Shown one piece after another: positions 11,448-23,411 of a DNA stretch of 64,000 nt. Source of the stretch: Madurella fahalii. Lineage: Eukaryota; Ascomycota; Sordariomycetes; Sordariales. Every line of letters begins with the position of its first letter. The stretch's first letter is position 1. The translations under genes were made by a program, and so were the position numbers. The stretch lies in contig CM056875.1 of the NCBI GenBank assembly GCA_029876055.1, positions 3,621,001 to 3,685,000 on the forward strand. The letters are read 5' to 3'. The notes under the pieces are model-generated. The model saw nothing but the letters and a program-made list of their open reading frames with translations, made no database searches and was not told the DNA's origin.

Positions 11448-13067
11448 TCAGCGATGCCTCGGCCCAATCTTTTCTTGCCCGTCCATCCACGGCCGTAGCA
11501 CCTCGGGAATGGTGACCGACTTCTCCGTCTCGTCCCAGCCGTTCTCGAGCAGCGCGGCCAGCACCCGCGGCACCGCCAGCGCCGTCCCGTTGACGGTCCA
11601 GGGGTACACCAGCTTGCCGCCGGTCCGGAGGCGGGTGCCGAGGCGGCGGGTCTGGTAGTCGGTGCAGATGCTGGCGCTGGTGACCTCGCCCCAGCCGTCG
11701 TTGCGGTGGCGGCGCGAGGGGAAGTAGGCCTCGATGTCGCACTTGCGGGTGGCCGAGGCGCCGAGGTCGGCGGTGGGCATCTCGAGCACGCGGCAGTGCA
11801 GGCCCAGCGACTCGAGCAGGTCCGTCTGCAGGTCCACCATCTCGTCGAAGACGTCCTGGGTCTGGGCGGGGTCGGGCGCCGTCCAGGCGAACAGCTCGAC
11901 CTTTGTGAACTCGTGCACGCGGTACAGGCCCTTGGTCTCGCTGCCGCGGGCGCCGGCCTCGGCGCGGTAGCACCGCGACGCGGCGACGCGCTTCGCGGGC
12001 ACGTCGGCCTCGTCCAGCACCGCGTCGGCCTTCATGCCCGCCAGCGGGATCTCGGCGGTGCCGGCGAGGCAGAGCTCGGGCTTGCCCCGCGCCGCGTCCT
12101 CGGGCGTCTGCGCCACGGCGTAGATCTGCGTCTCGCCGCTGGCGTCGCGCGGCTGGAACCCACAGGCGCCCGCGATGTGGCTGTAGACCATGCTCGGCGG
12201 GCTCACCTGCCGCCAGCCGGCGCGCGTGGCGGCCGTGAGCGCGTAGCTCACGAGCGCCTGCTCGAGCTGGGCTGCCTCGTCCAGGAGGTAGTACCAGCCC
12301 CACCCCGACGACGCGGCGGCGGCGGTGAAGTCGAGGAGCCCCAGCTCGGCGCCGACGTGGATATGGGAGCGCCACACGCGGTCCGACTGCGAGGGCGATG
12401 GTTCCGGGTGGTCGTTGATGTAGCTCAGCACGCGGGGCTCGTTGCCACGCGGCGTGGCGTCGCTGGTAAGGTTGGGGATGGCCAGGGCGAGGCGCTCCAT
12501 CTCAGCCTTGAGCGAGGCCTCGGCGTCTTCGATGGACGCCAGCGCGGCCTTGACATTGCGCGCCTCATCCAGCAGCTGCTCTCGCGACATGGAGCGGAAC
12601 CCGGCGGCTTCCTCGTCGGCGTCGTCGCGGCTAGTTCCGGGGTCGGTGATCTGGCGGCGGAGTAGATTCCCCCGCTCGCGGAGCTTGCGGCCCTCGCGCT
12701 GCTTGGCTTGCCATTGAGCGAATAGATCGTTGATGCGAGCGGGGTAGGAGGCGGCGGCGGAGTAGTTACGGTCGCGGCAGTTTTGCGCATAAAGGTCGGG
12801 GTTTTGGCGGATGTGCTTGAGGTCGAGGACGGGCTTGGGCGCTATGGTTGGCCGTTGGGCGGCAAGCTGCTGGTCTTGGGGTGTCGAGCTTTGTAGGAGT
12901 CTTCGGCTGCTATGGTAGGAGGCGAATTGCGTAGTTTGTGTTTTCCGTAAGGGAGAGTGAGAGCGGGCAGACGCTGGGAGAGGAAGCGCAGTGCGCCTGA
13001 TTGAGGTTCGGAGGAGGCATTGGAGGCAGGTGAAGGGCCTGCCAGCGCCGGCGACGGGCGGCCTCAT
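11448..13067 (-). CDS. dia4: Seryl-tRNA synthetase, mitochondrial
   Basis: A single exon of 539 aa. Class II aminoacyl-tRNA synthetase that charges tRNA-Ser with serine, here for mitochondrial translation. Residues 1-75 are Arg/Ser-rich without acidic residues early on, as expected of a mitochondrial presequence. The SerRS N-terminal long-helix domain starts at VLDLKHIRQNPDLYAQN and is followed by the helical hairpin (LRERGNLLRRQI). The catalytic core shows the family block LCLAGTAEIPLAGM, motif 2 (RCYRAEAGARGSETKGLYR then VHEFTKVELF), and motif 3 near the end (VNGTALAVPRVLAALLENG) preceded by ICTDYQTRRLG. These order as in bacterial-type SerRS and not the longer cytosolic form. The gene faces the giant coiled-coil gene tail to tail. 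Confidence 0.92.
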   Translation of the reverse strand: MRPPVAGAGRPFTCLQCLLRTSIRRTALPLPASARSHSPLRKTQTTQFASYHSSRRLLQSSTPQDQQLAAQRPTIAPKPVLDLKHIRQNPDLYAQNCRDRNYSAAASYPARINDLFAQWQAKQREGRKLRERGNLLRRQITDPGTSRDDADEEAAGFRSMSREQLLDEARNVKAALASIEDAEASLKAEMERLALAIPNLTSDATPRGNEPRVLSYINDHPEPSPSQSDRVWRSHIHVGAELGLLDFTAAAASSGWGWYYLLDEAAQLEQALVSYALTAATRAGWRQVSPPSMVYSHIAGACGFQPRDASGETQIYAVAQTPEDAARGKPELCLAGTAEIPLAGMKADAVLDEADVPAKRVAASRCYRAEAGARGSETKGLYRVHEFTKVELFAWTAPDPAQTQDVFDEMVDLQTDLLESLGLHCRVLEMPTADLGASATRKCDIEAYFPSRRHRNDGWGEVTSASICTDYQTRRLGTRLRTGGKLVYPWTVNGTALAVPRVLAALLENGWDETEKSVTIPEVLRPWMDGQEKIGPRHR

Positions 13068-14756
13068 TTCAGGTAATTGCTTCTTTTTCCAGCTGATCCG
13101 AGGATAAGACAGACGAAAGACAAACCTCTTGAACTGGAAGGGAAAGATTCAGACGTGAGAATCGATGATCATGGCCAAAGCTTTTCCGGAGAAGTCTTGG
13201 ATCTCTTCTGCCAAGCTCGAGATCGAGTTTGACTTTAAGGTGTGGAGCTATGACCACCCATGGCTTGATTCGGTAATTGCGAAATGCTTGGATTTCTGGA
13301 GCCACGATTGACTTAACAGAACATGCTATATCCATCGCAGCCAAACGCTTCACAATAATATTCGCGTCGTTCCCGGCTCCTGGTGTCGGCTTTGCGGCCT
13401 CGCATCTCCCGCTTCGATCAAGCGCTCCCGTTGCCAAGGACGCCGACCGGGCATCGCGTCTGGTCCCCTCCCGCCGAGACGACAAGCCAGCCGCCATTTG
13501 TGACCCATCCCCATGGGGATACCAGTAAAATAGACGAAGTGAAACCAGGTAGGGCCGCCAAAATCAGGCTTGTTCTCCTCTTTCACACAAGTCACGGTTC
13601 TTGGTGCGCGCCATCTGCAATAAGGATGGACCATTCCTTCAGATGGTTAGGTCATCGACTTTGCGTTGGAAATGGGGTCAGTGGGATTGCCATGATCAGG
13701 CCTGAGGTCGCGACCGATCGATGACATCTTCATCTCGTGTCACAGTGACAGCTGGCATCCGATACGGTGGATCGTCGGAATCGCCACCGATTCCTTTTGC
13801 ACTAGCAGAGTTTGAAGCGGCTCCGAGCATTTGTGGAAATGAATGGGACCGTGGACCCCGAGGACGGGTTCTACATTGGGGAGATCTGTGACGGTTACGG
13901 ACGGCATCGGTACTGTGTTGCTTGCCGGATGCTTGAAATGTAGATGTAACGAAATCAACGAACCAACCAACAGCTCCCAGGGAATTAGTCGCATCTGGTG
14001 GATCTGCGGCCGCCCATGGCCAATGGCCGATGGCTTGGGGGGGGGTGCGACGATCCGTCGACAGGGGCCATCTCCCAAGATGAAACAGGGGGGAAATATC
14101 GGAGAGGTTGTTTTAGGCTCCCCTGTTGGCTTCTCCAGGGCTTCCTTGTGGGTGTGTCGCACTGCAGCACGAGCTTCCGTCAGGGTCTTCCCAGCGGCAT
14201 CCTACCATGGTAGGGAGCCATAGTAAGCTAGAACGGTCCAGCCAACGCCATCTCGTTCCCCAATTGGAACGGGGAGTCTGGAAGCCAGGGACCCTTTCCC
14301 ATTCCTCGCGGCGCAGCGTTATCTGCATCCCAGCGGGTTGGTTGGGACAAAATTCCATTCCTAACTTTGATCCAAGTCGCGATCGATGTGCAGTGATTTT
14401 CACCGTCGTGCCATCCCCACTCTTTTGTCACCATCCCCTCAGTTCCCACAAGCACACAAGCCATCTGCCGGCCAACCTGCCCTGCTTGATGTGCGCGAAT
14501 CGCGTCCTTCTTTAGATCTCTCGTTGCTCTTCTTCTATTTCTTCTCGAGTCTCGCTCCTCGTGGGTCAATGCCTTTATGGGGGCCGTCTTTGTGCGCTCC
14601 CCGATCTTGACCACCCACTCTCCTTTCTCTTCTTCCTCTTTGCCGTAGTCTAAACATAGCTCTCCAAGTCGCCAGTACCGAAGCCGAGTTATGTGAGAAA
14701 CTACACTTGTTTTCAGTCTCAGCGGGCAAATCGCGTCACCTCCGGTTTCTTCGCAG

Positions 14757-14802
<46 letters not shown>

Positions 14803-14853
14803 CCCTTGAATCCTCGCGCACAGCACGGCGCGAATGCCCTGTGACTACGCCCA
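13068..14853. other. Long intergenic region with the 5' leader of the channel gene
   Basis: About 1.8 kb between a minus-strand and a plus-strand gene, so promoters of both. No ORF here has protein-family character. It contains a run of eight G near 14038-14045 and, just upstream of the channel start, an (AC)20 tract listed separately. Confidence 0.5.
14761..14801 (+). repeat. (AC)20 microsatellite
   Basis: Twenty uninterrupted AC units ending about 50 bp before the channel ATG at 14854, so probably inside the 5' UTR or core promoter. The length is likely polymorphic. Confidence 0.95.
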
Positions 14854-17808
14854 ATGTCGTTAAGGTCGCCTCTGTCGCCCACTCGCAGGGGTTTTATGCC
14901 CATCTCGAGCGAATCCAACAACGCCGAGATGCAGGACATACCTCTCCGTACCATTCGCAGCAACGCCTCGACAGGTTCCAGGAGACCCAACATGGAGGGC
15001 ATGGACGAGAAGCACGCCCTCTTCGGCAAGTCGATTGGCGGCCCCGCCGGCAGGAGGCGTATCCAGAAGGAGCTGCACCGTTCGGGCTCGACCGGCATGT
15101 CCGAGGAGGCGTCGCTCAATGCCATGGGCCGCTTCTACAGCAAGATCATCGGCTTCTCTGTCGTCACTCGCTATCTCGTCTACGTTGTTCCCGTCGCCGT
15201 CCTGCTCGCCGTCCCCATCATCATACTGCCTCTTACCGGCAACATCCATCGCATCAAGCTGGCCGAAGGCCCCACCCACAGCCTGTTCCAGCTCTTTCTC
15301 TGGATCGAGATATCATGGTTGACGCTCTGGGCGGGAAAGCTGGTGGCTTATTGCCTGCCCTTCATTTTCATGTTCTTCTGTGGCGTCGTCAGCTCCGGCA
15401 CAAGAAAGTACGCCACAGTCCTGCGCTCTCTCCAGGTCCCCTTGTCACTGTTCTTCTGGGGGCTCGGCTCCTGGCTCTCATTCAAGTTCATGTTCGAAAA
15501 CCCCGGGGTATCATGGGCCGACGTAGTTGTGCGCATCTTGCTATCCCTCTTCTTGTGCTCGGCCGTTCTGCTGGGAGAGAAGTTTCTGGTGCAGCTCATC
15601 AGCATCAGCTACCACCAGCGGTCGTTTGCGAACCGCATCCAAGAATCCAAGCGCGAGATCCGCCTCCTGGGCCTCATGTACGAGGCCTCGCGGACACTCT
15701 TCCCCATGTATTGCCCCGAGTTTGCCGACGAGGACTACATCATCGCCGATAGTATCGACGTGATGCTCAGCGGCGGCAAAGTTGGGGACAAGTCGGGAGT
15801 GACGGCAGCCCCCATGAGGCTCGTGGGTGAAGCAGGCCGTCTCGGCGACAAGATCACGTCCGTCTTTGGAAACATCGCCTCCGAGATCACTGGGAAGCAG
15901 GTCTTCAACCCCAACTCGGCCCACTCGGTCGTCGTGGAAGCCCTCGAGAAGGTGCGCAGTTCTGAGGCCATGGCTCGCCGAAGTACGTACCTCCCCGCAA
16001 TCCCCTTCGAAACGGAAGCGTGCAACTAACATGGTGTGGGACAGTCTGGAGCTCGTTCGTTGTTGAGGGTTCCGAATCGCTCTCGCTGGATGATATCATC
16101 GAAGTCATGGGTCCGGCCCACCGTGAAGAGGCCGAAGAATGCTTCAATGCCATCGACGCCGACCAGAACGGCGACATCAGCCTCGAGGAGATGATCCGCA
16201 AGGTCGTTGACATCGGAAAGGAGAGAAAGGCAATTGCACATAGCATGAAGGATATCAGCCAAGCATTAGCCGTGTTCGACAAAGTTCTCCTCTTCGTCGT
16301 CCTGATCGTCGTCATCATCATCTTCTGTACGTTTGGACTTTGCATCCGGAGGAATTGCTAGGTACTGACCAGATTCTAGTGGCCGTCTTCCAAAGCAGCT
16401 TCATCGCGACTCTTACGACGGCCGGGACGACGCTGCTCTCGCTGTCGTTCGTCTTTGCCGTCACGACCCAGGAGTTCTTGGGCTCCTGCATCTTCCTCTT
16501 TGTCAAACATCCGTATGATGTGGGCGACCGTGTCGATATTCAGGGGCCCGAGAAGCAGCAGTTGGTTGTCGAGAAGATCTCCCTACTCTACACCGTGTTT
16601 ACGCGCATCGACAAGATGCAGGTCGTGCAGGTAAGAGACGAGTTGTCGCATCGGCTCCCCCAGCAGCGGCTTACCGAGCATAGGTTCCCAACATCCAACT
16701 GAACAACCTCTGGATCGAGAACACGACAAGAAGCAAGGCCATGAAGGAGGTGATTGACGTCAACGTCTCTTTTGACACGTCTTTCGAGGACATTGAGCTG
16801 CTCCGCCAGGAAATGGAGAACTTTGTGCGCTCGCCCGAGAACAGTCGCGACTTCCAGCCCGACATTGTGATTAGCGTTGGAGGCGTTGGCGACTTGGACA
16901 AACTGACGCTCAAGATCGTCATCAAACACAAGTCCAACTGGCACAACGAGGCAGTCCGCGCCACGCGCCGCTCCAAGTTCATGTGCGCCCTCACCATCGC
17001 TCTCAAGAAGGTGCCCATCTACGCTCCCGGCGGTGGCGGTGACGTCCTCGGCGGACCCAGCAACCCGGCATACAGCGTGGCGGTCACGGACGAGTTCGCG
17101 TCCACGGCGCGTGCCAAATCCGAGTCGGAAAAGGAAGCAAAGAAACTGGCGAATCAGAGCGATAAGCAGGCTGCTGGGAATACGACCGACGCGGCGGCAG
17201 AGCAGCGGGCCGCCGATCATCTCAATACGACGAACCCCGTGATCGAGGCGCTCGAGGACTGGGGCTACGAAAATACCCTGGGAGGCAGCCGGGATGTCCC
17301 CACCAGCCGCGATCAAGCCTCCCCCCGAACCCGCGCCGACATCCTCAGTCCGCGCGAGTCCCAGCGCGGCCGCCGCAAAGCCGGCGAGACGCTACCCCTC
17401 ATGACCCTCGGTGAGGACCACGGCATGCCGGCCGTCCAGCTGACTCGGACGTCCGAGTCCAGCACCAGGGGCCCGCGGTCATTTGACGTGGAGCGGCAGG
17501 CTGGCATAGGCTCCCCCCCTCGTCCTCCCGGGTCGCCGTATAACGCCTGGGCGGCTTATGACGCGCAGGCTACCGGGCCCAGCGATGCGGCCCGACCACA
17601 CCCGCCTGGACATGCCCCCGGCCCGGCCAACCTGACTGTTCAGCAGCAGCCGGGCGCACCACCGCAGAGTCCGCCACAGGGGCGCACCGTGGTAGGCGCA
17701 AGGCCGCGGGGAGCTAGCGTGAGTGGAGGACAGCTGCGTCAAGGCGGCCCTCTGCCCCCTCCTCCGCCTCCCGGCAGCGGCCCTGCAGGGCCGTCTGGTA
17801 GGTTCTAG
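14854..17808 (+). CDS. MscS-type mechanosensitive ion channel with EF-hand (Msy1/Msy2-like)
   Basis: Four exons, 14854-15982, 16045-16326, 16380-16630 and 16684-17808, give about 928 aa in phase; introns are 62, 53 and 53 bp. Fungal Msy1/Msy2 proteins sit in the ER or cortical membrane and control calcium entry and cell volume under hypo-osmotic stress. Residues 1-100 are cytosolic. Hydrophobic helices follow at about 107-133, 150-187, 195-225 and 230-260. An EF-hand loop, DADQNGDISLEEM, lies around residues 425-440. The MscS pore helix and beta domain come after it (AVFQSSFIATLTTAGTTLLS, then FVKHPYDVGDRVDIQG). The last 250 residues are Pro/Gly-rich and disordered, ending in a proline run. 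The EF-hand directly before the pore matches the fungal subfamily and suggests calcium regulation. Confidence 0.92.
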
Positions 17809-18365
17809 GTGTCTCTGAGGGCTCCCTCCCCCCACCAGCCCCACGTAGCCACCTCAAATTGAGATGGGTGTTTGTTTGATGAGTTATGTCATCATCAATG
17901 CGGTGGGGAAGGAAATCGTTGGAAGGAAATTCTAATGGCACGATGGGTGGGTTCGTTGTTTGGGTCGGGTTTGTGTGAACGGTGGACTTGGCGTTCGGGT
18001 TCGTTGAGCCTTTGATCGGGTTCGTTCTTGGCGGTTGGTTGGGCGCATTTGCACTTATCCGGGCAGGAGCTGAATGTGTGTTCTACAACACATCGGTTGC
18101 ACAAACCAAGGGGGCAAAAAGCATCGGGTGGTCTATGACACAAGTGTTGCGGTATAGAGTGTATGTTGCGTCGGGATAGAGGAGCATTGCATTAGACATA
18201 CATAACACACATTGCAGGGCCAAACAGCCACGACCTTGGTGCCATGTTACTTGTATAGAATCCCACATCCCGACCGACTAAAGAATCTGGAATCTCGAAT
18301 CTCGCTCTCAACTATTTGCCACTCCTACCGGCTACTCTACCAGCAGCTCGCGGCCGCGCCCAGTT
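17809..18365. other. Convergent intergenic region
   Basis: Shared 3' flank of the channel gene and the dienelactone hydrolase gene. G/T-rich (repeated GGGTTCGTT between 17950 and 18025). No gene seen. Confidence 0.5.
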
Positions 18366-19619
18366 TTAGCAAACATGCTCCACCTCGCCCATCCCGCCCT
18401 CCCTCTCCCCGAGCTCGGTCCGCAGCACCCGGCCAAACACCTCGAGCAGCACCTCGAAGCACGCCTTGCTGACGGCCGGGTCGTAGCGGCCCTTGCTGAG
18501 CTCGTCGCGGATGAAGGCGTGCTGCGCCCACGCGAACTCGTGGAAGCTGAAGGCCACGCCGGCCTCGCGCATCTTGAGCCGGATCAGGTCGCGCCCGGCG
18601 TCGGGCACGTGCGTGTCCTTGACGCCGAAGATCAGCGCCACCTCGCCCCGGATCCGCCCCAGCTGGTCCAGCGTGTGCCGGCTCCCCGCCGCCGATGGCC
18701 CCGGTGAGGTGTCGGCCCCCGCGTGCGGCCCCAGCGTGCGGCTGTGGATGTCCGTCGCGAAGTAAGCTACCGTCGCGGCGACGCGGGCGTCGAGCTTTGG
18801 TGTTGGGTGGGGGCCGGGTTAGTGCTAAGTAGTTTGGATGGGCGGTTGATGGCAAAGAAGGGAGGGAAAAGGGGAAGGGAACTGGAAATGTTTACCGATG
18901 CCCGGACGGCTAGGTGCCCGCCTAGGCACATGCCTGTTGCGCCGATGCGGCCGGTGCAGGTGGGCAGGCTGAGGAGGTAGTCGACTGTTTTGGTGGAGTC
19001 TTCGTCGTAGGATTCGAGGGTCTGGGAAAATTGGGTAAGTTCGGTTCTTGGGTTAGTATCGAAAGGGGTTCTCCGGAGGGGGGTGTCCCCAGCCAGCTTG
19101 ATAGCTTGACTGACCTTGGTGACCTTCCACTCGTTCCCCTGGTCTGTCCCCGGGACATCGTAGGCTAGCGGCTCCGGGCCGGTAAAGTCATGGTAGCTGC
19201 TGGGAGCGGCAACAATGTATCCCTGGCCGGCAATCTGTCTTGCAAACCGAGCCACAGGGCCAGTGACTACCGCGCAGCGACACAATGTATTAGGGGCTTC
19301 TGATTTTCAGCGTAAGAAGCTGTCATCTTACCCTGGTAGATCTCGCTGAAGACCACTACACCGGGGAAGCGCCTGGACAGGAAGCTGTGTCAGGCCGAGC
19401 GCACGATAGACCCCTCTCTGACGGAGCACTCACGCATTCGGGTACCCAGGGATAGTCGGGTGAAACAAGAAGATTCCTGCCAGGTATTGTGTGTGTTAAA
19501 CGACAAATGTATATATTGGAACACACAGGAGGCAGTGACTCGGGTCGAGCTTAACTCATGGAACTCTCTTTGCCATTGGCAGAGGTCTGCACATCGGCAT
19601 AGCTCTCCTTGATTAACAT
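18366..19619 (-). CDS. Dienelactone hydrolase family protein
   Basis: Six exons on the minus strand: 19619-19556, 19476-19434, 19372-19332, 19266-19115, 19021-18896 and 18794-18366, giving 284 aa with every splice phase consistent. Alpha/beta-hydrolase of the carboxymethylenebutenolidase type; the archetype opens dienelactone in chlorocatechol breakdown, but the substrate of this fungal branch is unknown. The nucleophile elbow is GATGMCLGGHLA (Cys nucleophile), the acid Asp lies in the stretch VKDTHVPDAGRD, and the catalytic His is in WAQHAF. The N-terminus (SYADVQT.ANGKESSMR) matches the usual start of this family, which supports the ATG at 19619. The interval between LDARVAATVAYFATDIHS and the GEVALIFGVKD strand is longer than usual and rich in Gly/Pro/Ser, probably a surface insertion. 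Confidence 0.86.
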
Positions 19620-21188
19620 GGTGAATGCACAACAGAACGACCGAAGTCAACCGCGGAATGGGTGTCTGGCGATCTTAGGTTCTGTTTCCGGCAATGTTTC
19701 CTTACCTTTCTCTGCCCCGCCTGGCTCCCACTGGTCGAGTGCGGGGCATCTGGCACAGATAAATCAACTATACCTGGCGATAATAGAACCATAACAAACG
19801 AGATTTACACTAGCTCTGCCCTGAAGTACTACTCTTGGCAAGATATCACACCGCTCTGTTAAAATTGGGGGTCGCATATCTCACTTTTCCTTTGTTGTCT
19901 TCTTCCTCTTTCAATTCATTTTCGAATTTCGATTTCTTTTATTATTTCTTATTTTGCTTTTGCTTTTTAAGTTGCTCTCCTTTTTCCTTTCCTTTAACAA
20001 CACTAAGCGAAGGGTAATTGGATGGTCATACAAGCTTAGTAGCACGGTCGGTTTATCCGACTCGGCGGGGCAGCTCTGCTTATCTTATCGCCCCATGACT
20101 TCACGAGTCTTTGGTGGGGTGTCATGCTCGTCATCGCTTCAAGAGCTCGACAACCGGCATTTCGGCCCAGACGGACTGTCTAAAAGCGTTGGGGTGATCC
20201 AATGGGCAGCAAGCTAGTACATTACCTGTTAGCATATCCAGGTAGATGCTCCGTTGCCCAAGATTTTCTCCATGAAGCGGCTTCAGGCACCCAAACCTCA
20301 CAACGCTGGTGGGGTGAGGATGGTGTGGGTCCCATGGGGTACTTTGGGGTACTTCCGGGGAGATTTTCATACGATGGGCCTCATCAGCCCAAGCTCCTCC
20401 AGCGCTTTCAGTGCGGCTGCCGCGCCCCAGCCGCGCCTCACAATGCGCAGCTCAACGGGGCGACAGCAAGGCGTCTGCTTTCGAACTGACGGGTGTTGCT
20501 TGAAAAGAGAGTTGTGTGTGTCTCGTAATTGTAAATGAGCCATGGAGAAGCTGCCTACGATCAAAAGGCCCTGGCCCGCTGCTACGATGTTCACCTACTG
20601 TTGCGACGACGATGATGGAGCCGATGACCTGCTGCCTGCGAGGCTCGACGATGCATGTGCTGCCTGAAAAATCCAACCCCTCTCAGAGGGACTTCTGTGG
20701 AAAACTTCCTGCTTGTGCGGGAACCGTCTCGCAAGATCTTCAGCTAAGGAGTTATGGTATCCGAACGTTGCGGACTTGGAACGGTGGCAAGAAAAATCTT
20801 CGAAACAAAGTGACGGCGATCCACAGAGCCGGTCAATCAGCCATGGGAAAGAATATTCCAGCTTTGTCTGGAGGGCTGGCGAAGCTGCGCGAGGTCGCTA
20901 GGCCAATCGAGAAGTAGTTCGCGGTACCTGTGTGTAGTGGGGTAGAGGAAACTTACAGAAGGTCGTGGAAAAACTGCCCAGTTCGACCTGCGGCTTAAAT
21001 TGAGGGAGCTCTTCTGCCCCTCCTTCCACTTCCCACTAATTCCTCCATCAACCAACAAACAATTTCTTTCTACACGCAATCTCCTTTTCCCACCAGACTC
21101 TCGGGAATCTCCAACGCGATCTGCAAGTTATTTGCACAATCTCTTTCACCTTCAAAGACCCGTTGTAGAAAGCACTCATAGATCAAAG
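19620..21188 (+). other. Long upstream region of the Hsp70 gene
   Basis: About 1.57 kb without a recognisable gene. The T/C-rich run at 19880-19990 and the pyrimidine-rich leader at 21010-21180 are typical of strongly expressed fungal promoters. A candidate heat-shock element is listed separately. A TTAAATT motif at about 20995 is a possible TATA-like site. Any 5' UTR intron was not resolved. Confidence 0.5.
20851..20858 (+). promoter_or_regulatory. Candidate heat-shock element
   Basis: The palindrome GAATATTC (context AAAGAATATTCCAG) contains two inverted nGAAn units with the 2-base spacing expected for Hsf1. It lies about 340 bp upstream of the Hsp70 ATG. Only two units are clear, while functional elements normally have three or more, so this is a weak call backed mainly by position. 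Confidence 0.38.
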
Positions 21189-23411
21189 ATGGCGCCGGCC
21201 GTCGGTATCGACCTTGGCACCACTTACTCCTGCGTCGGAGTCTTCCGCGAGGATCGGTAAGTTCAATATTTCTTTTTCTTTACGCTCTAAGCTGGTTGGC
21301 CACAGCCTGTGTGCTGGCTGGGACTGGGCGCGATTGTCAAGCTGTTACCCGACCCAGCTCGGCAGTCGAGTCCGCAACGTCTCAGCTTCCGCCGCACCGG
21401 CTGCACCTCGCCAGTATGATAATATCCTCAGCCTCAGCAGTCTGCTAACGATTGTCCAGGTGCGAAATCATTGCCAATGACCAGGGTAACCGGACGACGC
21501 CCTCGTTCGTTGCCTTCACCGACACAGAGCGTCTCATCGGAGATGCCGCCAAGAACCAGGTCGCCATGAACCCCACGAATACCGTCTTTGATGCCAAGCG
21601 TCTCATCGGCCGCAAGTTCGCCGACCCTGAGGTTCAGGCCGACATGAAGCACTTCCCTTTCAAGATCGTCGACCGTGGTGGCAAGCCCGTCATAGAGGTT
21701 GAGTTCAAGGGCGAGAAGAAGGTCTTCACCCCTGAGGAGATCTCGTCCATGGTCCTGACCAAGATGCGTGAGACGGCCGAGTCTTACCTCGGCGGCAACG
21801 TCAACAACGCTGTCATTACTGTCCCTGCCTACTTCAACGACTCTCAGCGCCAGGCTACCAAGGATGCCGGTCTCATTGCGGGCCTGAACGTCCTCCGTAT
21901 CATCAACGAGCCTACCGCGGCTGCCATTGCCTACGGTCTCGACAAGAAGATTGAGGGTGAGCGCAACGTTCTCATCTTCGATCTTGGCGGCGGCACTTTC
22001 GATGTGTCCCTCCTGACCATCGAGGAGGGTATCTTCGAGGTCAAGTCGACTGCTGGTGACACCCACTTGGGTGGTGAGGACTTCGATAACCGCCTCGTCA
22101 ACCACTTTGTCAACGAGTTCAAGCGCAAGCATAGGAAGGTGAGTAGGCTTGAAAAAGCAGCAGCGTCCCCGAAGTGATGTTATCAGGACATGTGCTAACC
22201 ATTACTAGGATCTCTCCACCAACGCTCGTGCTCTGCGCCGCCTCCGCACTGCCTGCGAGCGTGCCAAGCGCACCCTCTCGTCGTCGGCTCAGACCTCGAT
22301 TGAGATCGACTCGCTCTTCGAGGGCATCGACTTCTACACCTCCATCACTCGTGCCCGTTTCGAGGAGCTCTGCCAGGACCTCTTCCGCTCGACCCTCCAG
22401 CCCGTGGACCGCGTCCTGACGGATGCCAAGATCGACAAGTCCCAGGTTCACGAGATCGTCCTTGTCGGTGGTTCGACTCGTATCCCTCGCATCCAGAAGC
22501 TCATTACCGACTACTTCAACGGCAAGGAGCCCAACAAGTCGATCAACCCCGATGAGGCTGTTGCCTACGGCGCTGCCGTCCAGGCTGCCATCCTGTCTGG
22601 CGACACGTCGTCCAAGTCGACCAACGAGATCCTCCTCCTCGACGTCGCGCCTCTGTCGCTCGGTATCGAGACCGCTGGTGGTATGATGACCAAGCTCATT
22701 CCCCGCAACACCACCATCCCCACCAAGAAGTCTGAGGTCTTCTCGACCTTCTCGGACAACCAGCCCGGTGTGCTCATCCAGGTCTACGAGGGTGAGCGCC
22801 AGCGCACCAAGGACAACAACCTGCTCGGCAAGTTCGAGCTTACTGGCATCCCGCCCGCTCCTCGCGGCGTTCCCCAGATCGAAGTCACTTTCGATCTCGA
22901 TGCCAACGGTATTATGAACGTCTCGGCCCTTGAGAAGGGCACTGGTAAGACGAACCAGATCGTCATTACGAATGACAAGGGCCGCCTGTCCAAGGAGGAG
23001 ATTGAGCGTATGCTTGCCGAGGCCGAGAAGTTCAAGGCCGAGGACGAGGCTGAGGGCGCCCGTGTTGCTGCCAAGAACGGCCTTGAGTCGTACGCCTACT
23101 CTCTGCGCAACACTCTCAGCGACTCCAAGGTCGATGAGAAGCTCGACCAGGCGGACAAGGACACTCTCCGCACCGAGATTGACAAGATCGTCACCTGGCT
23201 CGATGAGAACCAGCAGGCGACACGCGAGGAGTACGAGGAGCACCAGAAGGAGCTTGAGGCTGTCGCCAATCCCATCATGATGAAGTTCTACGGTGCTGGC
23301 GGTGCTGGAGGCATGCCCGGCGGCATGCCCGGCGGTGCTCCTGGTGGATTCCCCGGCGCGGGCGGTGCCAGCCACGACAACGACGGTCCCACCGTTGAGG
23401 AGGTTGACTAA
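21189..23411 (+). CDS. hsp70: Cytosolic Hsp70 chaperone (Ssa type)
   Basis: Three exons, 21189-21256, 21460-22138 and 22209-23411, give 649 aa. ATP-driven chaperone that binds exposed hydrophobic peptides with J-protein and nucleotide-exchange partners in the cytosol and nucleus. The nucleotide-binding domain shows GIDLGTTYSCVGV (phosphate 1), IFDLGGGTFDVSLL (phosphate 2) and IVLVGGSTRIPRIQ (adenosine). The substrate domain starts around residue 390 (LLLDVAPLSLGIETAGGMM). The lid ends in a GGMP-type tail and the C-terminal EEVD that binds TPR cochaperones. This excludes the ER (HDEL) and mitochondrial forms. The first intron (203 bp) interrupts codon 23, a common position in fungal Hsp70 genes. 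Codon use is strongly biased to C-ending codons, as in highly expressed genes. Confidence 0.97.

Noticed and set aside
11706..12665. 319-codon plus-strand frame opposite the seryl-tRNA synthetase gene
   Set aside because: Composition is Gly/Arg/Val-rich shadow coding; the synthetase on the other strand is unambiguous.
13740..14854. Minus-strand frames of 140 and 208 codons upstream of the channel gene
   Set aside because: One translates the AC repeat into a Cys-Val run; the other has no family character. Treated as promoter DNA.
22119..23375. 418-codon minus-strand frame opposite the Hsp70 gene
   Set aside because: Antisense frames of this type are a known artefact of biased Hsp70 codon use.
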